NCBI GenBank assembly: GCA_039034015.1
Contig: JBCCBM010000003.1
Coordinates: 248,001 to 312,000 of the forward strand
Length of the DNA stretch: 64,000 nt
Source of the DNA: Acuticoccus sp039034015
GTDB lineage: Bacteria > Pseudomonadota > Alphaproteobacteria > Rhizobiales > Amorphaceae
Direction: 5' to 3'
The notes beneath the pieces are model-generated. The model saw only the letters and a list, made by a program, of their open reading frames with translations. It was not told where the DNA came from and ran no database searches. Positions 1 through 8,018 of the stretch are shown here, piece by piece (position 1 is the stretch's first letter; each line of letters opens with the position of its first letter). The position numbers and the translations under genes are program-made.

Positions 1-179
1 ACGGCACGCTGACGGTCCTTCCCTCGGAAGGCCCTGAAGAACTCTGCGATTCGATGGGGACGGCTCACGGGTCCGGTGGTGTCAGTTCACACCTTTGAGG
101 CGGCCAAATCGGCCGCAGCGCTCACAATTGGGCGATCGACGCTTCACCGTTGCAAAAGCGCAACACTTGGCGCCGCGGC

Positions 180-998
180 TCAGAGGCCGAGCAGCGCCCG
201 GGTCTCCGCCACCGTGGCCGGGCGGCGGCCGGCCGCCTCGCAAAGGGCCACCGTCTGGCGCACGAGCGCAGCGTTGGAAGGGGCAAGGGTCGCCTTGTCG
301 AGGCGGATGTTGTCCTCCAGCCCCGTGCGGCAATGGCCGCCGGCGCCGAGCGCCCATTTTGCGAGCGTTGTTTGGTGGCGGCCGATGCCAGCGCCCGTGA
401 AGGTGGCGTCCGGCGCGAGGCGCTGCAGCGTCTGGACCATGAAGTCAAAGCTCTCACGGTCGGCCGGCATCGCGTTCTTCACCCCCATCACGAACTGGAC
501 GTGAAGGGGCCCCACGATGCGCCCATCGTTCGCCATCTCCACCGCTTTGAAGAGCATGGAAAGGTCAAACACCTCGATCTCAGGTTTGACCCCATGGGTC
601 TTCATCTCTGCCGCCAGGTGGTCGACCAGCGACATGGGGTTTTCATAAACCCGGGTTGGAAAGTTGCACGATCCGGTGGCGAGCGAGGCCATGTCGGGCT
701 TCAGCGCAATCATGCCGGCGCGCTCCATCCCCTTGCCGGAGCGCCCGCCGGTGGAAAGCTGCACCACCATGCCCGGGCAATGGGCGCGGATCCCTTCCAT
801 CAGCCTTGCAAAGCGTTCGGGGTCGGAGGTTGGCGTCCCGTCCTCCATGCGCACGTGGCAGTGGGCGAGCGTCGCCCCGGCCTCGAACGCCTCGTGGGTG
901 GAGGCGACTTGTTCGTCGAAGGTGATGGGGACGGCGGGGTTGTCACTCTTTTGGGGGACGGAGCCGGTGATGGCGACGGTGATGATGGCCGGCGTCAT
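180..998 (-). CDS. BKACE family (DUF849) beta-keto acid cleavage enzyme
   Basis: A 272-residue protein of the beta-keto acid cleavage family, which condenses a 3-keto acid with acetyl-CoA and splits it into acetoacetate and a new CoA ester; the prototype is Kce of lysine fermentation. Visible marks are the opening strand IITVAITGSVP and the metal-binding pair His46-Cys-His48 followed by V-R, then VQLSTGG near residue 79 and GLEDN near the C-terminus, which carries the conserved Glu. The length is normal for the family. The ATG was chosen because it overlaps the stop of the upstream membrane protein gene by ATGA and begins exactly at the first conserved strand; the open frame upstream of it is an artefact of high GC. 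The keto acid substrate cannot be read from sequence. Confidence 0.9.
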   Translation of the reverse strand: MTPAIITVAITGSVPQKSDNPAVPITFDEQVASTHEAFEAGATLAHCHVRMEDGTPTSDPERFARLMEGIRAHCPGMVVQLSTGGRSGKGMERAGMIALKPDMASLATGSCNFPTRVYENPMSLVDHLAAEMKTHGVKPEIEVFDLSMLFKAVEMANDGRIVGPLHVQFVMGVKNAMPADRESFDFMVQTLQRLAPDATFTGAGIGRHQTTLAKWALGAGGHCRTGLEDNIRLDKATLAPSNAALVRQTVALCEAAGRRPATVAETRALLGL

Positions 999-1426
999 CA
1001 GTTTGATCCCTGGAGGGCGGTGTAGCTCGTGCCCAAGATGAGCCCATAAAGAAGGTGGATGCCAAGGGCGATGGCGGCAAAGGCAAGGCCAATGTCCTGG
1101 GCAAAGATCTGGTGGCCGGCGAGCGGCATAAAACTCACCATCATGGCAAGCCAGGTGACAACGCCGAACCACAGGCCCGCCACCCCGCCGCGGCCGGGCA
1201 AGATGGGCTCTAAAAGCGCGTAGACGATCCCATAAATCACGCTGCCCAGGAGCGCGTGGGTGACCCACACCGCCTGGAGCGTGGCGGGCAGGCCGATGCG
1301 CGCGTTGAAGGCGGCAATGTCGGCCGGCAGCGAGACCCCCGGCACAAAACCCATGCGCTCGTTGGCATAGATGAGCGCCGAGATGACGGCGGTGGCGATG
1401 AGGCCGGCGAAGATGGCGCGCACCAT
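998..1426 (-). CDS. small integral membrane protein (DUF6789-like)
   Basis: A 142-residue hydrophobic protein with about four membrane segments: one at the N-terminus (residues 3-22), then segments near 55-75, 85-105 and 115-135. The pattern (an N-terminal helix, a loop with NERMGF, then HALLGSVIYG and later GIHLLYGLILG) resembles DUF6789 membrane proteins, for which no function is known to me. The ATG at 1426 precedes a clean N-terminal membrane helix; the longer open frame upstream has no hydrophobic or conserved content. It overlaps the following BKACE gene by four bases, so the two are probably co-transcribed. Divergent from the Crp/Fnr regulator gene, separated by about 165 bases. Confidence 0.75.
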   Translation of the reverse strand: MVRAIFAGLIATAVISALIYANERMGFVPGVSLPADIAAFNARIGLPATLQAVWVTHALLGSVIYGIVYALLEPILPGRGGVAGLWFGVVTWLAMMVSFMPLAGHQIFAQDIGLAFAAIALGIHLLYGLILGTSYTALQGSN

Positions 1427-1590
1427 GGACAATAATCCCCTGCGGCGGGCTGAACTTTGTGCCGCAGTGGCGCGTTTTGAAGCGCAAATGTCAATGAAGC
1501 CCTGGCGAACCGCTGACCGACCTGCACCCGTGTCCGCCGCTTGCCGCCGGCACTGCATTGATGCAAAGGTGTGGGGAAGGCGAGACCGGT

Positions 1591-2319
1591 GTGACTGATA
1601 GCTGCTTGGCATCAAAATTAAGCAACTTTGCGGACCTCTCCCCTGCCGACCGCCGCCTCCTGGCCGCGCTTGAAAAGGATGAGCGGACCTACGAGAAAGA
1701 CCAGGTTGTGCGCCGCGCCGGCGACCCGATCCATGAGCTGTTCGTGCTGAAAAGTGGCTGGCTCACGTCGTTTTCGGTGCTGGAGGACGGCCGGCGCCAG
1801 CTCCTGCGGTTGTTTTATCCGGGCGACATTGTGGACCTGTCGGAGGTCGCCCTCGAGACCGCCCACCACGACATCAAGTGTGTCACAGAAGCGGTGCTCT
1901 GCCCCTTTCCGAAGGCGGGGCTGGAGCCGATCTTCGTGCGCTCGCCGCGCCTCACGGCCCTCCTTTTTGCAATGACGGTGAAGGAGTCCAGCATTCTGCT
2001 CGATCGCATCCGCGCGATCGGCCGGCTCAGCGCCTACGAACGCCTGTGCTATTTGATGCTAGAAATTGCAGACCGGCTGAGTCTGACCGTGGGCCATGTG
2101 AAGGACGGGTTTCGCCTGCCGCTGACCCAAAGCGACCTTGCCGACCTTTTGGGCCTCACCAATGTCTACGTGTCCAAAACGCTCTCGCGCATTGAGCGCG
2201 ATCGGCTCGTGCGCCGCCAGGGCAACCGGGTGACAATTTTAGATCACGCGCGGATGGCGCAGGTGTGTGAGTACCGCCAGTCGAACCGTATCGACACCTC
2301 CTGGTTCCCCGGCACCTGA
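1591..2319 (+). CDS. Crp/Fnr family transcriptional regulator
   Basis: A 242-residue regulator with an N-terminal cyclic-nucleotide-binding-like beta barrel (about residues 15-130, including GDPIHELFVLKSGW and LFYPGDIVDLSE) and a C-terminal winged helix (about 155-225) with the recognition segment LTQSDLADLLGLTNVYVSKT. It lacks the N-terminal cysteine cluster of oxygen-sensing FNR, so it is not an iron-sulfur FNR; the ligand is unknown. I chose the GTG at 1591 because GGGGAAGG lies about ten bases upstream; an in-frame ATG at 1561 and TTG at 1558 are alternatives. It is divergent from the membrane protein/BKACE pair and may control them, which is inference only. Confidence 0.88.
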   Translation: MTDSCLASKLSNFADLSPADRRLLAALEKDERTYEKDQVVRRAGDPIHELFVLKSGWLTSFSVLEDGRRQLLRLFYPGDIVDLSEVALETAHHDIKCVTEAVLCPFPKAGLEPIFVRSPRLTALLFAMTVKESSILLDRIRAIGRLSAYERLCYLMLEIADRLSLTVGHVKDGFRLPLTQSDLADLLGLTNVYVSKTLSRIERDRLVRRQGNRVTILDHARMAQVCEYRQSNRIDTSWFPGT

Positions 2320-2413
2320 CCGTGGGCGCATAGCAGCGCCGCGCAAGCCCCATTGCAGTGCCGGCCCGGCGCGCCCACATCGGCCGAGCGGGTTGGGACA
2401 TGGGTGTTTCGCG

Positions 2414-3697
2414 TTGCGGGTTGTTTTTGCAAGCCACGGATCGCTGGGCGATCTGGTCCCGTTTCTGGAGATCGGGAAGGTGTTGGCCGCAGATGGTGCC
2501 GCGGTGGTGGTGGCCACCCACGAGGCTCACCGCGCGGCGGTGGAGGGGTCCGGGCTCACGTTTGCGCCCATGCGGCCCGACCGCCCCCATGACCCCGCCT
2601 TCCACGAACGCTTCATGGACCGGCGGCGCGGCGCAAAATTCGTCTACACCGACTTTTTAAGCCCCGCGATCGCCGACAGTGACAAAGATCTGATGGCCGC
2701 CACTGAGGGCGCTGACATTTTGGTCAGTGTGACGCTGGCGCTTGCCGCCCCCCTGGTCGCCGCGCGGCGAAAGTTGCCGTGGCTCTCGGCCGCCTTCCAG
2801 CCGGCGATGCTTTATAGCGCGCGCGACCCTTCAAAAATCCCGGGGTTGCCGCTGCACCCGCGCTTGCCGGGCTTCAACCGGTGGCTCCTTGAAAAAGCGC
2901 GGGTTGCGACGGCCGATTGGGTGGCACCGCTCATCGCCCACCGCCGTGCAGAGGGGTTGGGCGACTACCCGGACCATCCCGCCTTCCTCGGCCAGCACTC
3001 GGCGGGCGGGGTTTTGGCGCTTTATTCGCCGCTTTTTGCCCCCGTGCCGGCTGATGCGCCGCCGCGCACGGTGCAGACCGGCCAGGTCCTCCAGACTGGC
3101 GGCCCGGCGTGCCCGCCCGATGTCGCCCGCTTTTTGGATGCGGGGCCGCCGCCCATCGTCTTCACGCTTGGCTCAGCGTCGGCCCACGCGGCGCGGCGCT
3201 TCTTCATCCACAGCGTGCGCCACGCAAGATCCCTTGGGGCGCGTGCGCTCTGTTTGGTGGGCCGCCGGGAAAACCTTTCCGGGCTCATGCGCTCGGCCGA
3301 CGTGTTTGCCGCCACCAGCGCGCCCTACCATGCCGTCTTCCCCCGGGCGCAGGCGGTGGTGCACCAGGGCGGCATTGGCACAATTGCGCTGGGCGTGTCG
3401 GCGGGCGTCCCGATGCTTTTGACGCCCTTTGCCCACGACCAGATCGACAATGCGGCGCGGGCCGCACGGGCGGGGCTCGCGCACACCATGCCCCTGTCGC
3501 GCTATCCGGCGGCCGGTGGCCGGGCCATTGCGCGGCTCTTGGCCGACCGCGCCCTCACCGCGGCGTTGCCGTCGGCGCAATCAAAAATAAATGCGGAAAA
3601 CGGGGCGCAACATGCGGCTGCGAAAATTCGCGATTGCGTGCAAGGCGCGTCACATTGGGACGAATTTTCCGCTTCCGAACACTCTTCGTTCACATAA
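2414..3697 (+). CDS. UGT-like (GT1) glycosyltransferase
   Basis: A protein of about 427 residues with a GT-B fold of the UDP-glucuronosyl/glucosyl-transferase type. The N-terminus reads RVVFASHGSLGDLVPFLE, the usual first strand and G-x-x-G-x-x-x-P loop of these enzymes, and the C-terminal half has the donor-binding signature VVHQGGIGT followed by GVPMLLTPFAHDQIDNA. The likely role is transfer of a sugar to a lipid or small hydrophobic acceptor; the acceptor is unknown. No ATG lies near the conserved N-terminus. I place the start at the TTG immediately before the first strand; an in-frame GTG at 2267 would overlap the upstream regulator gene, so the start is uncertain. Monocistronic. Confidence 0.8.
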   Translation: MRVVFASHGSLGDLVPFLEIGKVLAADGAAVVVATHEAHRAAVEGSGLTFAPMRPDRPHDPAFHERFMDRRRGAKFVYTDFLSPAIADSDKDLMAATEGADILVSVTLALAAPLVAARRKLPWLSAAFQPAMLYSARDPSKIPGLPLHPRLPGFNRWLLEKARVATADWVAPLIAHRRAEGLGDYPDHPAFLGQHSAGGVLALYSPLFAPVPADAPPRTVQTGQVLQTGGPACPPDVARFLDAGPPPIVFTLGSASAHAARRFFIHSVRHARSLGARALCLVGRRENLSGLMRSADVFAATSAPYHAVFPRAQAVVHQGGIGTIALGVSAGVPMLLTPFAHDQIDNAARAARAGLAHTMPLSRYPAAGGRAIARLLADRALTAALPSAQSKINAENGAQHAAAKIRDCVQGASHWDEFSASEHSSFT

Positions 3698-4214
3698 CGT
3701 ATGAGCCGGTTCACAATTCACGGCAATCTGACGTACGGCTGTGTCAACCGTCTCTGCATTGGGTTGCAGGATTGTGGCGCTGTTCGCCGCAAAGGCGGAA
3801 CGCCCGTTCAGGGGGTGTGGCGGCGCGCCATCCGGCCTGTTGCATCACTGTGACAGGAAAGGTTGGTTAACACCCAACCGTGTCCAGCGGCCGTCACGGT
3901 GCTGGCGCTTGCTGGAGAATGCGGGGATTGTGGATCGCCCTGGGATTAACAGCTTCAAACCAGCTGGTTAACCACTCGCCGCGCTTTGTAGGGCCGCTGG
4001 TGGGCCGGCTGGGGCGGTGCAACGCCAGGGGACGAATCGCGGGCAAGGTGTGGGGTAAGGTCGCGACAAGGGATAAAAGAAAATTATCCACAGATTGTGG
4101 ATGGCGGGTATATGTTACGTAAATTGGCGTTCCGGGTCCGTTCAACGCCTTAGAGGTGCGGTAAGGTCTGAGTGTCAAAAACGCAGCATCGCGTGTGTTG
4201 GCAACGGAGGCGTT
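3698..4214. other. intergenic region with a DnaA-box-like site
   Basis: A 517-base stretch without a convincing gene. It contains a perfect DnaA-box-type nonamer, TTATCCACA (4084-4092), followed at once by TGTGGAT in the opposite orientation (4096-4102) and then a TATATG element (4109-4114). An imperfect hairpin GGTTGG...CCAACC with TTAA in its loop lies near 3853-3872. The short open frames here have no recognisable content. Confidence 0.5.
4084..4102 (+). promoter_or_regulatory. putative inverted pair of DnaA boxes
   Basis: TTATCCACA matches the bacterial DnaA-box consensus TTATNCACA at every base; three bases later TGTGGAT matches seven of nine bases of the reverse box. The pair lies 113 bases before the downstream gene, just upstream of a TATATG that could be a -10 element. 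Single boxes occur by chance, so binding is only proposed. Confidence 0.45.
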
Positions 4215-4601
4215 ATGCTCATCGACGACTTTGTCTCGGCGGCGGCTGGGGGATCCCCCGTCGAATTGCCTCTCTTCTGGTGGCAAGGCTGGTCGTCGCG
4301 TTACTACGTGACCTCAATCTTGCCGCTCTCCCGCCTCGACTGCCGTGAACCGGGCACGTTCGTGCTCGTGCGCCGGGAGGACGATGGCACCCGAACGCCG
4401 CTGTTGACGGGCCAGGCCCGCTCCATCAGCGACGATCTGTTTGACCTTTATGGGGACCGGTACCTGCGTGCCATCGCCGCCGGTGCCAACGAAATTCACG
4501 TCAACCTTGTGGCGGGCTCCGAGCGGGAGGCGGCGGATGTTGCCGCCGACATTGCCGAAGGTTGGGGCGTTGGCGCTGTGATGGCGCCTGTCCCCGCGTG
4601 A
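4215..4601 (+). CDS. conserved-looking hypothetical protein
   Basis: A 128-residue soluble protein whose function I do not recognise. It has an aromatic-rich start (PLFWWQGWSSRYYVTSI) and a mixed alpha/beta middle; no membrane segment, signal peptide or cysteine pair is visible. The ATG was chosen because GGAGG ends four bases before it and the stretch upstream lacks coding character. It sits 34 bases upstream of the glycerate kinase gene in the same direction, so the two may share a transcript. A DnaA-box-like site lies in its upstream region. Confidence 0.7.
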   Translation: MLIDDFVSAAAGGSPVELPLFWWQGWSSRYYVTSILPLSRLDCREPGTFVLVRREDDGTRTPLLTGQARSISDDLFDLYGDRYLRAIAAGANEIHVNLVAGSEREAADVAADIAEGWGVGAVMAPVPA

Positions 4602-4635
4602 GTGCGCGCACGGCTGGGGGCCATCGTCCCCGGCC

Positions 4636-5775
4636 ATGAAGGTTCTGATTGCGTGCGACAAGTTCCGCGGTAGCCTGACCGCTGCGGAGGCCAACGCCAT
4701 CATCGCCCGGGCGGCCGGGGATGTAATGCCGGGCGCAGACCTTTCGCAAACCGCCATTGCCGACGGTGGAGAGGGGACGGCCGAGGCCCTGTCTGGCCCC
4801 ACCACAACCACCCTCACCGCCGATGCCCGCGACGCCTATGGCGCCTGGCACCGCGCCGACTTTGTGCTCGATGCTGGGGCGCAGCGCGCGGTGATTGAGC
4901 TTGCCGCCGTCGCCGGGCACCCAGTTGCCGCCAGCGCGGGCTATCACCCCCATCGCGCCACCACACTTGGCGTTGGCGATCTCATCCGCGCCGCCTTGGA
5001 CGCGGGGGCGCGGGACATTGTGGTGGCCCTTGGCGGATCCATCACGGTCGACGCCGGGGCTGGCGCGCTGGAGGCCCTTGGCGCCCGCTTTGTGGACAGC
5101 GCGGGCGCGCCCGTCCACGCGCCGGCCGGCCGCACGCTTGCCACCGTTGCCGATGCCGACCTTTCCCAACTCGACGGCCGGCTTGATGGGGCAACGATCA
5201 CCATCGCCGCCGATGTCGACAATCCGTTGAGCGGGCCAAGGGGGGCAGCGCCGGTGTTTGGCCCCCAAAAGGGCCTGTCCGCCGCCGAGATCGACGAGAC
5301 GGACGCGGCCCTTTGCGCCTTTGACGCTGTGCTTGCCCGGGCCCGCGGCCGCGCCCCCCTCAACACTGCGGCCTACGCAGGGGCAGCGGGCGGGGTTCTT
5401 GTGGGGCTTTCGGCCGCTACCACGCTTGTGGCGCGCGATGGGTTCGACCTTGTGCGCGCCCACCACAACCTTGATGCAGCCGTTGCCACGGTGGACCTTG
5501 TCGTCACCGGCGAGGGGTCGGTGGATGCCCAGTCCATCGGCGGCAAAGGGCCGATTGGCCTTGCCAGGCTTGCCAAGGGCGCCGGCACGCCCGCGATGCT
5601 GCTCGCCGGGCGGGTTGGCGTTCCGATGGAAACGTTGGCGGCGGAGGGGGTGTGCGCCGCCTTCCCGCTGGTGCGCGGCCCGGCGCGGCTGGAGGATGCC
5701 ATCGCGGGCGCCGCGGAGGGGCTTTACGAGGTTTCGCGCGCCGCGTTCGGCCTTGTTGCCGCCGTCAGCCGTTGA
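4636..5775 (+). CDS. glycerate kinase (GarK/GlxK type)
   Basis: A 379-residue enzyme that phosphorylates D-glycerate, feeding glyoxylate or serine-cycle carbon into glycolysis. Motifs of the bacterial glycerate kinase family are present in order: the N-terminal KVLIACDKFRGSLTA, ADGGEGT near residue 43, the glycine-rich GGSITVDAGAGALEALG around 132-148, FGPQKG near 210, GAAGG near 250 and VVTGEGSVDAQS near 288. Length is usual for the family. The ATG directly precedes the conserved first strand. Its last 11 bases overlap the end of the convergent DUF3429 gene. Whether the product is 2- or 3-phosphoglycerate cannot be told from sequence alone. Confidence 0.93.
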   Translation: MKVLIACDKFRGSLTAAEANAIIARAAGDVMPGADLSQTAIADGGEGTAEALSGPTTTTLTADARDAYGAWHRADFVLDAGAQRAVIELAAVAGHPVAASAGYHPHRATTLGVGDLIRAALDAGARDIVVALGGSITVDAGAGALEALGARFVDSAGAPVHAPAGRTLATVADADLSQLDGRLDGATITIAADVDNPLSGPRGAAPVFGPQKGLSAAEIDETDAALCAFDAVLARARGRAPLNTAAYAGAAGGVLVGLSAATTLVARDGFDLVRAHHNLDAAVATVDLVVTGEGSVDAQSIGGKGPIGLARLAKGAGTPAMLLAGRVGVPMETLAAEGVCAAFPLVRGPARLEDAIAGAAEGLYEVSRAAFGLVAAVSR

Positions 5776-6223
5776 TCACGACGCCAAAGGGGTCGACCCG
5801 CCATGCGTCGGCCCGCGCGGCCAGAAAAAGAAGGCATCCACACACAACAATGGTGAGGCCGGCGCGCAAGCCGGCGTACCAGGCGGGCCCGTCCCGCCGG
5901 AAAATCAACACGTCCACCACGCCGGCCAGAGCAAAGCCGCCGGTGAGCGCGTAAAGCGCCAGGGGCTTTGGCGCAAACATGGCAAAAAACGCGATGAGCG
6001 AGGGGGTGACGGCCCACAAAAAGCGCCAGCGGCGACCATCAGCCACCCCAAGCCCCCAGTGGACGCCGCCCAAAAATGACAGGATCGCGACCGCGTAGAC
6101 GGTGGCGGCATAAAACGCGACGGGCTGAAACACGTCTGGCAGGAGCGCGGCGCCAATGGATGCCGCCACAAACGGGATGAGCCCGGCAAGCCCCAAGCAA
6201 ACGGGGAGGGTCGCGTGCGCCAT
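5765..6223 (-). CDS. DUF3429 family membrane protein
   Basis: A 152-residue protein with about five hydrophobic segments and the conserved core AILSFLGGVHWGLG, which is the hallmark of DUF3429 inner-membrane proteins; function is not established. Further segments lie near residues 5-25, 35-52, 70-85, 88-105 and 115-135. It starts with ATG, with no competing upstream start of better quality. It converges on the glycerate kinase gene and overlaps its end by 11 bases. Position is likely the cytoplasmic membrane. Confidence 0.85.
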   Translation of the reverse strand: MAHATLPVCLGLAGLIPFVAASIGAALLPDVFQPVAFYAATVYAVAILSFLGGVHWGLGVADGRRWRFLWAVTPSLIAFFAMFAPKPLALYALTGGFALAGVVDVLIFRRDGPAWYAGLRAGLTIVVCGCLLFLAARADAWRVDPFGVVING

Positions 6224-6286
6224 CTGTCATCCTTCGCGTTGTGTTGGCGACACGGTAAGGCGGGCGCGGGCGCGGCACACCCCCAC

Positions 6287-7024
6287 TCATCTGCGGCGGA
6301 AAACCACCCCGCCCACATAGCCCGTCACCAGCGCGAGAAGGACAACGCCGAGGCCATAAAAGAGCGGTCGCTCTCGGGAGACCGCAAAGAGTGTTTGCTC
6401 AAGCCCCACCTTGGCGACGCGGAAGATGAGCGTGTTGGTGTCCAGCACCACACCGTCGCGCATGAGGATGGTGCGCACCCGGTACGCCCCATCGTCCACA
6501 AGGCCGGGGAGCGGGATGATGGCGCGAAAAAATCGCCCCGTGAGCTTTGCGACCCCGTTGCCGCGGATGATGACGCGCTGCTCCGCCTGCCGCTGTTCGC
6601 GAAAGGCGGCAAAATAAGGGTCCTGGTCGCGCACGAAGCGGTGGACGGTGGGGGCAACGCCGGCGTTTGCGTCAAGCAGCGCCTCGGCGGCAGTGGCGGG
6701 GTTTTGGTCCGTGGTCAGGAAGGCAAAGTAGGAGGGGATGCTTTGGTAGCGCGTGCCGCTGGCGTTCACCCAAAGGCCAAACCGTCGGGCCTTTTGCTGC
6801 ACCAGCACATCGTGCGCCGGCCCCAGCACCACAACGGCGATGGAATAGCGGCCGGCGCGCGACACGGTCTGATTGTCCCGCTCGATGGTGCCAAAGAGGG
6901 CAAGCTCGGTGCCTTGAAAATTGGACGAGACTTCCACCTTGGCCCGGGAGAGGGCGACCACCATGGTCTCCGCCGCTGCGGGGGTTGCCACCAAAAGCGC
7001 AAGGAGCGCGCAAAGCTGCCTCAC
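6287..7024 (-). CDS. TIGR02186 family protein, exported and membrane-anchored
   Basis: A 245-residue protein with an N-terminal signal peptide (MRQLCALLALLVATPAAA) and a C-terminal membrane segment near residues 220-240 followed by basic residues, so most of the chain should face the periplasm. The body matches the TIGR02186 type that is regularly encoded next to TauE/SafE permeases. The GTG start was chosen because it overlaps the permease stop as GTGA and begins exactly at the signal peptide; the longer open frame upstream lies antisense to nothing useful and is only a shadow of the permease gene. It probably assists the neighbouring permease; the mechanism is unknown. Confidence 0.85.
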   Translation of the reverse strand: MRQLCALLALLVATPAAAETMVVALSRAKVEVSSNFQGTELALFGTIERDNQTVSRAGRYSIAVVVLGPAHDVLVQQKARRFGLWVNASGTRYQSIPSYFAFLTTDQNPATAAEALLDANAGVAPTVHRFVRDQDPYFAAFREQRQAEQRVIIRGNGVAKLTGRFFRAIIPLPGLVDDGAYRVRTILMRDGVVLDTNTLIFRVAKVGLEQTLFAVSRERPLFYGLGVVLLALVTGYVGGVVFRRR

Positions 7025-7956
7025 GGCGCAATCACCGTGACGGCAAAGAGATTTCCGGGCTCCACCACCAAGTTGAGGGCGAAGCGAAGGCCCACCGCCA
7101 GCACCAAAAGGCCCAGGAGCGCGCGCAACTGTTCGGCCCGCAGCGCCTGGCCGAGCGACGCGCCGAACTGCGCGCCAATGACGCCGCCGATCATGAGGAT
7201 GAACGCCAAAAGCGCGTCCACCGTCTGGGAGGCGACGGCGTGCATTACGGTTGCAACGCTCATGACGCCCACAATTTGGAGGAGCGAGGTGCCCACCACC
7301 ACCGAGGTCGGCACCTTCAAAAGGTAGATGAGCGCGGGCACCATGATGAAGCCGCCGCCAATCCCCAAAAGGGTGCCGAGGAACGAGATGGAGACGCCGA
7401 GCCCCACAATGGGCAAGACGGAGATGTAGAGCCGCGAGCGCCGCAATCGGATTTTGAGCGGCAGCTTGTGCACCCACACATGGGCGCCCGCCCGGCGCGC
7501 GCTTTTGGGGCGCTCGCCCCGTTTTGCGGCGGCGCGGTTGCGCACGATGGCGCCCAGCGCCTCCTTGAGGGTGAGCCCGCCGATGGTGGCCAAAAACAGC
7601 GTGTATGAGATGGCGATGACGAGGGTGAGTTGCCCCTCGCGGCCCAAAATGGCGAAGAGTTCGGCCCCCGCCACGGCGCCCACCGCCCCCGACACGATGA
7701 GGATGGCAGCAAGCTTCAAGTCCACCTGCCCGCGCTTGAAATAGGAGTAGGCGCCGGAGGCGGAGCTTGCCACAATTTGGGGGGTGACGGAGGCGATGGC
7801 GACCGCGGGGGGGATGCCGGCGAAAATGAGGAGCGGCGTCATCAAGAAGCCGCCGCCGACGCCAAAGAGGCCGCTGATCAGCCCGACCGCTGCGCCCATG
7901 GCCAGCACCAGAAGGACGCTGACCGGCATTTCCGCGATGGGGAGATAAAGATCCAA
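7021..7956 (-). CDS. sulfite exporter TauE/SafE family permease
   Basis: A 311-residue permease with two homologous halves, each opening with a glycine-rich membrane motif: GLFGVGGGFLMTPLL near residue 30 and LLGIGGGFIMVPALI near 195. A basic cytoplasmic loop (about residues 137-170) separates them. About eight membrane segments are visible. The family exports sulfite, sulfoacetate or other organosulfur anions. The start is TTG (codon 7956-7954), supported by AAGGGG upstream and by the typical N-terminus LDLYLPIAEMPV. The gene overlaps the TIGR02186 gene by four bases, the usual arrangement of this pair. The transported anion is not known. Confidence 0.9.
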   Translation of the reverse strand: MDLYLPIAEMPVSVLLVLAMGAAVGLISGLFGVGGGFLMTPLLIFAGIPPAVAIASVTPQIVASSASGAYSYFKRGQVDLKLAAILIVSGAVGAVAGAELFAILGREGQLTLVIAISYTLFLATIGGLTLKEALGAIVRNRAAAKRGERPKSARRAGAHVWVHKLPLKIRLRRSRLYISVLPIVGLGVSISFLGTLLGIGGGFIMVPALIYLLKVPTSVVVGTSLLQIVGVMSVATVMHAVASQTVDALLAFILMIGGVIGAQFGASLGQALRAEQLRALLGLLVLAVGLRFALNLVVEPGNLFAVTVIAP

Positions 7957-8018
7957 AGCCGCCCCTTGGCCGGCAGCGTCACCACCGGCCTTGCGTTTGC
8001 TGCCGCCCTCAGCCGCCC

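Noticed and set aside
3..98. Open frame from the window edge that ends at 96-98 and could be the tail of a plus-strand gene.
   Set aside because: Only 31 codons are visible, third positions are not as GC-rich as in the other genes, and no motif is recognisable.
3850..3975. TTAAC motifs in the 3.7-4.2 kb gap considered as CtrA sites.
   Set aside because: The CtrA form needs TTAA-N7-TTAA; the spacings here are about 12 or more bases.
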